Both the position numbers and the translations under genes were made by a program. From Terana coerulea (Eukaryota; Basidiomycota; Agaricomycetes; Polyporales; Phanerochaetaceae): a stretch of 12,559 nt of DNA. The DNA is taken from positions 1-12,559 of the forward strand of contig JAKOGH010000797.1 of NCBI GenBank assembly GCA_024811115.1, in the 5' to 3' direction. Each line of letters opens with the position of its first letter. Position 1 is the first letter of the stretch. The notes beneath the pieces were generated by a model. That model saw only the letters and a program-made list of their open reading frames with translations. It had not been told where the DNA came from and did no database searches. Positions 8,133-12,559 of this stretch are shown here, piece after piece.

Positions 8133-9690
8133 TCATTCAACATCTGCAAGCCAGGGATCTGTGAGAAGCTCCTCTGCACTTGCTCTATCGAAAGGGTTAA
8201 GACGTAGACATCTCCGCATGAAAACAGCCGTCGAGGAAATGTCATCCTCTCCAAGGATATCATGCTTTCTCAGGCAAATTTCAAAGACCTGGTCCACCAG
8301 GTCTGGATGACCATACAGGTTACCTTGATTATAGAACGACTCAATATAAGCAATCCAGGCAGAGGAACGATGATGAATCAAGCACATACATGTATGATCG
8401 AACCATTTTCCGGCCCATCGGCTCACAGATAGTTGTTCAGCCATAAAATATTCGCTGCTGTAACAGATCATCTGATACAGCAAGCCGGCGTCCGCGTCCA
8501 ATTGCACTGGCTTGAATAGCGGTGCGTACTTGAACAAGGATTCACCCGTGATCAGCTCGTACACCTAAATGGAGTTCATTTCAGCAACGAACCAACCCCA
8601 ATCAGAAAGTCACTCACCAGACATCCAAACATCCATATGTCAACTGTCTCGTTCCAGGGCCCCCAAGAATAATTTCAGGCGGGCGAAGGGCTATGGGACA
8701 CATAGAATTGCTCCTTATCTTGTCAACCAGTTGAGCTAAAGGAAGCTGTATGAGCAGCGAATAGCCATGGTGCAGATACAACAAAACATACCTTGACCGT
8801 AGTCGGCCAAAACAAAGGTGGTAGTCATGGCTTCATCCAGAGAGATGCAAGGCAGACGCTGCGACACTGCACTCTGGACAAGGACGCCATCCGCAGATAA
8901 TTCCGGGGATTGTAGCGGGAAGGATCCGATTTGAGCAGCTTCTCGTAGTCGTCTGTCTTCAATGCGGTCGCGAACAAGATGTTGTCGCACTTGATGTCAG
9001 TGTGAATGACTCCATTCCTGTGGCCATGCGCAATGCCTCGAAGGACGTGCAGTAATATTCGCTTTGATAACCGGAAAGGCAGATATGGAGACTTATGGTG
9101 TGGCGCTGCCTTACCGTGCATGGATTTCAAGTACTGGACATCCCCGCCGTAGACATCGGTGACAAAGCACATATGCTTCCCCGCGGTTCCTTTACCGTCA
9201 ATCCCAAAATCGGCGCGAACCTTGATCGTATGCTGAGCATACGGAGATGGCAACAGCAACCGTACCAGCACCCTGCGCTCGCTAGTCTGACCTTGAAGCA
9301 AGTGTTGTGTGGTATGACCTTTGAGGATTTTGATGGAAACATATGTGCCGCTGCAGGTTGATAGTTAGCGTCTGTACGCTCATACTAGAGAATAGTAAAG
9401 TACTTCTGGTCTCGAGCTAGCCACGTGCTACCGTTTGTGCCCCAGCCGAGCTTTCGAGTAATAATGTAACGTTTTTTGAGTCCAATGGCTTCTCCGAAGT
9501 CCAGTTGGGGCCATCCATATCCATCTCTAGCTGGAAGGCCGAGAGGCTCCTCCGCAAACTTGAGGCCTTTGTGGCGAGCCTGAGCGTTGGTTGACGACGC
9601 GCGCCCGGGGAGTCTTACGGGAAACAACGGGCGAAGTCCTGAAATCCTTAGACTTTGTAGAGAAGAAAACGATGTCAGACGTGGAACCAT
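8133..9690 (-). CDS. SRPK-like serine/threonine protein kinase (frame broken twice)
   Basis: Exons on the - strand: 9690-9404, 9350-8792, 8735-8618, 8564-8133. Introns are 53, 56 and 53 bases; the first has a GCTAACT branch site and a CTGCAG end. If two missing bases are allowed for, the product is about 465 residues. Motifs: Gly-rich loop GWGTNG (about 82-87), the ATP-binding Lys in YVSIK (about 103), catalytic HTDIKCDN (about 212-219), LADYG in place of DFG, RPPEIILGG, then DIWMFGC. HTD instead of HRD and the RPPE segment are typical of SRPK-type kinases. The N-terminus (LRPLFPVRLPGRASST) is Arg/Ser-rich, like a mitochondrial presequence or disordered leader. The start at 9690 is preferred; an upstream in-frame ATG at 9819 is possible. 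One base appears lost at the GGGG at 8905-8908, where the frame shifts between SRYNP and PELSADG. Another appears lost in the GGGCCCCC near 8667-8674, just before WNETVDIW. Either an assembly error or a pseudogene. Confidence 0.8.
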
Positions 9691-10290
9691 AATCTCCGAA
9701 GAAGCTGTGGATGGTGTGTGAGCGAGGGAGCAACCCAGTTTCGCTGCCCAAAGTGGCGAAGCGCCAATGGATCGGAAGCCTCCATGATCTCCTGGATACA
9801 TGCGTCTATTCAGCCACAAGCTAGATCAGATCGAGTCGTTTGTGGCGTCCTCAGCTTTTTGCACTGGTCTTCAGGAAAGGTCGTCGCCGACCTGTGACTT
9901 ACAAAGGCGGCTACTCATTTGCGCTTCCTCTACGAGGCCGCGAGACAACCTAGGTTTGGGGTCTAGACTAACAACAACGGCCAATTGGAACATAATTGGA
10001 AGCCACATAAGGTACAGATCAGTGAGTATAGAGGGAGACGGTGAAGCGAGTACTACTGGCGTTGTTAGGATGGCCAGCTATTCGACAGCGTCCGTGCGAG
10101 TTCGACTCCTGCTTCTCCGACCTGCACGACACTGGAGGTAGTAAAGCCCGAGCTATCATTCCAATACATTGAGCGAGAAGACAAGAACTAATACAGCAGT
10201 AAACAACAGCTTGGTATACACAGAACGATACCGCGCAAGCACAGACACAACAAATGTCCACCGTGACCCAAAGAAACATTATTCGCACGT
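9691..10290. other. Region between kinase start and deacetylase 3' end
   Basis: About 600 bases that should hold the promoter of the - strand kinase and the 3' untranslated region of the deacetylase. The - strand kinase frame stays open back to 9819, so part of this may be 5' leader or extra N-terminal coding sequence. A tRNA-like sequence lies at 10034-10118 (listed separately). Nothing else is recognisable. Confidence 0.5.
10034..10118 (+). other. tRNA-like sequence, probably degenerate
   Basis: The ends GGAGACG and CTTCTCC pair at six of seven positions. Just inside the 3' end is GCGAGTTCGACTCCTGC, which has a T-loop of TTCGACT and a good match to the Pol III B box, with four of five stem pairs counting a G-T. 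The 85-base length would suit a class II (Ser/Leu) tRNA. The part from about 10041 to 10095 does not fold into a proper D arm and seven-base anticodon loop, and the A box is poor. It may be a tRNA pseudogene, the head of a tRNA-derived SINE, or chance. Confidence 0.2.
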
Positions 10291-12510
10291 TCACATCGCC
10301 TCCTTGAAGCTCTCCATCGCCCCATAGAAACCATACAGAGCCTTCTGGAGCTTCCTAACCGCATCGCTCGAATCCAGCAGATCACACGCGCTATGTGCAT
10401 CCTCTACCACCTCGTCCAGCATCCGGGTTGCCGACTTGACACGGGTCTCATTTGTCAGACCCTTCTCGAGACGGTGGATGCAGCCCTTGACGGTCTGGAC
10501 GGCCTCGACGAGGTCTTTGGAAAGAGCGGCCGCGTTGACGTCGACAAGGCCTGAGAACGTGTAGAAAGAGGCCCGCAGCCTGGTATATGCTTGGCCGAGA
10601 GGACTGTCCATGTCATCATTTGCGCCGCGATTCTGCGTCATTTCTGGTTTCCTTTCAGGCTGTGCGACGCCGTTTTGCCGCGGATTTGATGAGACCGCCT
10701 CGGCATTGCAACTTGGTGTCGTGGCAGACTGCGAAGGCGGAGGTTGTTGGCGAAGCCGCTTCGTCTGCACGTCCGCATCGATCGAATCCGAAGAAGGACT
10801 TCTCTTGCTCGTTGATCGTCCTACTGCGGCGGCTGCACAACAACGATTTAGAGCCACAGAATTATTTAAAAATGAAGACACCCACCAGAAAGTCTCGGCC
10901 TATGAGCCCGCACGGTTTCCTGCTCAGAGTCGACATCCATGGGCGCGTCCGCCGTTCTGCTCGACCCTTCACCGGCAGCACCACCTCTTCCCCTTCCTCG
11001 TCCGCCCCGACTGCCTCTCCCACCGCGGCTTCCCCGTCCGCCCCGACTTCCCCGCCCGCCGCGCGATCCTCGGTCCGTCGTGCTCGCGTCGCGCGCAGAG
11101 GCACTAGCACCGCGACCCCCACGGCTACCGCGCCCACCGCGGGACCCCGACCGCCGCGGGTGCGACGTACCGGGGCCGAGGCAGACTCGCCCTCGTCTCC
11201 AAGCTCGTCCTCCTCCGAGTCCTCTTCTGAGCCAGAGCCGCTCTCATCCTCCTCGTCGGAGCTGCTCACATCTTCGTAAGTATAACTCGTACCGTTCGGG
11301 CCTTTGTACCAAACTTTCCGCTGTGGCTGCGTCCGCCGGCGCGCTGGCTTGCGGTCCGCCCCCTGCTCCCCGTCGGCGCCGGTGTTGTCGTTCATCACGT
11401 CGATGCGCACGTTTCCGGGCTGCTCGCCCGACGGGCCCGCCACCGGCACTTCCGCGCTCGGTTCGACGAACGGGCGTTTAGAGACTGGGAGGGAGGAAGC
11501 CGTGGCGGCTCGGTCGAGAGTGATGCGGACGTCCTCGAGGGACCTCGAGAGCTGAGACTGGGTGTAGAGTTCGAACTGCGTCCAGGTGACGAAGGCGCAA
11601 ATGGAGGGATATTCACAACTGTTGATGGATGCGAGCCAGGCGGGGGCGTGTTACGGATAGTTTGTGTAATATGGTGTGCGCGCTGTATCCAATGTGCCAG
11701 TGTTTCAACGGCAGGCTTTCGACCTTGACGTCGAACAGCGATTTTCTCAATCTGCTCCGATAAGGGCAAATCAATGAGCTTCCGTCAACTGGTAGGTAAA
11801 TGCGTAGCTGCGTACCTCTGTCATGTTACGTTCACTCCACCAGTTATGATTCGCAGGGAGATCGGCTCCGACGAGACCCGCGACGTGGGCCATAGTGCCG
11901 CTGATGATAGCACGGTCGCTGTACCCACCCTCGAGGACGCTTACAAGCCGGCCTTGTGCGTACTGGTCCGCGAAGGCACACGCATCTCGAGTAAAACGAT
12001 GATAAAAATCGGTCGGCACGTGACAAGGGCCAGGATATGCGTTCTCTTTTTCGTGAATCGAAGCGGTAAACCCACAGCTATGACATTTGTCGATATCAAC
12101 AACAGCTACTAGGCTTGCAGGACAGTAATGACAAACCTGAGGAAGACAATTGTCTGCTCTGGTGCGGCCTGGGTGTCCTCCACGAACTTCTTCGCACCCG
12201 ACAGCAGCTTGCTGTAACGTTCATCATACATTTTCCAGAAGTCGGCATCGCTGGTGTATGGCCGCATAACCACATTCTCGATCCACTGGCCGTCTTCACC
12301 GTGAAGCGATAGAGATGCCTTGTATGTGCTCCTCTCGTTGTCCTAAATTCGATGTTCAGTATCTTGCGGTTGCGAAGGGCCTGACCAAAAGTGCACTTGC
12401 CTTACCGGTATTACAGGGATACGTGTTGATGTCATGCATACTGCCATAAAATGCCTTCAGTCCGTTCTTCTGCTGGTTGAGTTCCTCGACAATTGTTTGT
12501 GTGCCATTGC
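10291..12510 (-). CDS. Hos3-like histone deacetylase, 3' part, with RGG-box tail
   Basis: Exons on the - strand: 12510-12406, 12342-12137, 12077-11816, 11751-10886, 10832-10291. The gene continues off the right edge, and the first exon opens inside the GNGTQ motif after an acceptor at 12511. Motifs: GNGTQTIVEEL, FYGSMHD, YPC, HGEDGQWIENV, TIVFLSCGF, FYHRFTRDACAFAD, and LEGGYSDRA with the catalytic Tyr. These mark a fungal class II (Hos3-type) lysine deacetylase acting on histones or other proteins. The tail holds QFELYTQSQLSRSLEDV, an acidic Ser/Asp/Glu run (about 11188-11275), a GSRGGR-repeat RGG box, KRSPSSDSID with basic KRLR (possible nuclear signal), and a helical end. The zinc-ligand Asp of CGFDA reads Thr (CGFTAS). 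Frame breaks: one base lost at the GGGGG at 11642-11646, one near 11141-11143, and a probable one-base gain at 12318-12319. The last two exons could be a separate gene, but splice phase joins them. Confidence 0.75.
10998..11146 (-). repeat. 18-bp minisatellite encoding GSRGGR units (RGG box)
   Basis: On the - strand, four tandem 18-base units occupy 11069-10998, each encoding G-S-R-G-G-R with synonymous variation. A further unit lies at 11129-11112, preceded by a 17-base unit at 11146-11130 and an 18-base RTRGGR unit at 11164-11147. The repeats belong to the tail of the deacetylase gene. Gly-Arg-rich boxes of this kind generally bind RNA and are arginine-methylated. The single 17-base unit marks a frame break within the array. 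Confidence 0.8.
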
Positions 12511-12559
12511 CTACGTGATTTGCACACTTAAGGTTGCTCCGTAAAAACATGTGGAAGAG

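Noticed and set aside
9061..9117. A fourth kinase intron (GTAAGG to TCAAAG)
   Set aside because: The sequence between is open and encodes LPFRLSKR, which continues into a conserved kinase helix, so it must be exon.
10862..11449. A single uninterrupted 195-codon - strand frame through the RGG region as the real product
   Set aside because: Beyond 11141 it turns into Ala/Val-rich low-complexity sequence and ignores both the repeat period and the phase of the next intron. The shifted frame explains all three.
10939..11481. A 180-codon Pro/Arg-rich frame on the + strand
   Set aside because: It is the antisense shadow of the GC-rich RGG-box repeat of the - strand deacetylase; its repeats come from the 18-base minisatellite.

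Overview
The window looks like nuclear DNA of a filamentous basidiomycete, most likely an agaricomycete mushroom-type fungus. The evidence is many short introns (about 53-64 bases, with GT..AG ends and CTAAC-like branch points), a Hos3-like histone deacetylase, an SRPK-type kinase of the kind expanded in these fungi, and lineage-type C2H2 zinc-finger proteins ending in a C2HC finger followed by CPSG. This assignment is an inference from protein style; no marker gene is present.

Layout. Bases 1-260 may hold the 3' end of an upstream gene with two AATAAA signals. Bases 262-708 carry an unassigned, possibly decayed membrane-protein-like reading frame. Bases 866-1532 are a clean non-autonomous hAT-type transposon: 22-base perfect terminal inverted repeats, an exact 8-base target duplication, and dense GGTTC/GAACC subterminal arrays. 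Bases 1541-4794 contain no gene I can support, apart from a possible second, degenerate repeat-rich element at 2619-2972. Two paralogous C2H2 zinc-finger genes follow in tandem on the + strand: 4795-5750 (one intron) and 7023-7961 (the matching intron position is read through as open coding sequence). On the - strand lie an SRPK-like kinase (8133-9690, four exons) and the 3' part of a Hos3-like histone deacetylase (10291-12510, running off the right edge).

The kinase and the deacetylase keep family motifs and splice sites, but their frames are broken by single-base indels. Four are one-base losses at G/C runs (two in each gene) and one is a probable one-base gain in the deacetylase. Exon lengths and, in one case, the period of an 18-base repeat support these breaks independently. 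This pattern is typical of residual homopolymer error in an assembly, but true decay is not excluded, because the deacetylase also appears to have lost a zinc-binding Asp.

The genes do not form an obvious pathway. The zinc fingers are probably DNA- or RNA-binding, the deacetylase is chromatin-related with an unusual RGG-box and helical tail, and the kinase is a separate signalling enzyme. I found no convincing new multi-gene system. The most informative features are the hAT element, the intron difference between the paralogues, the shared indel pattern, and the deacetylase tail.
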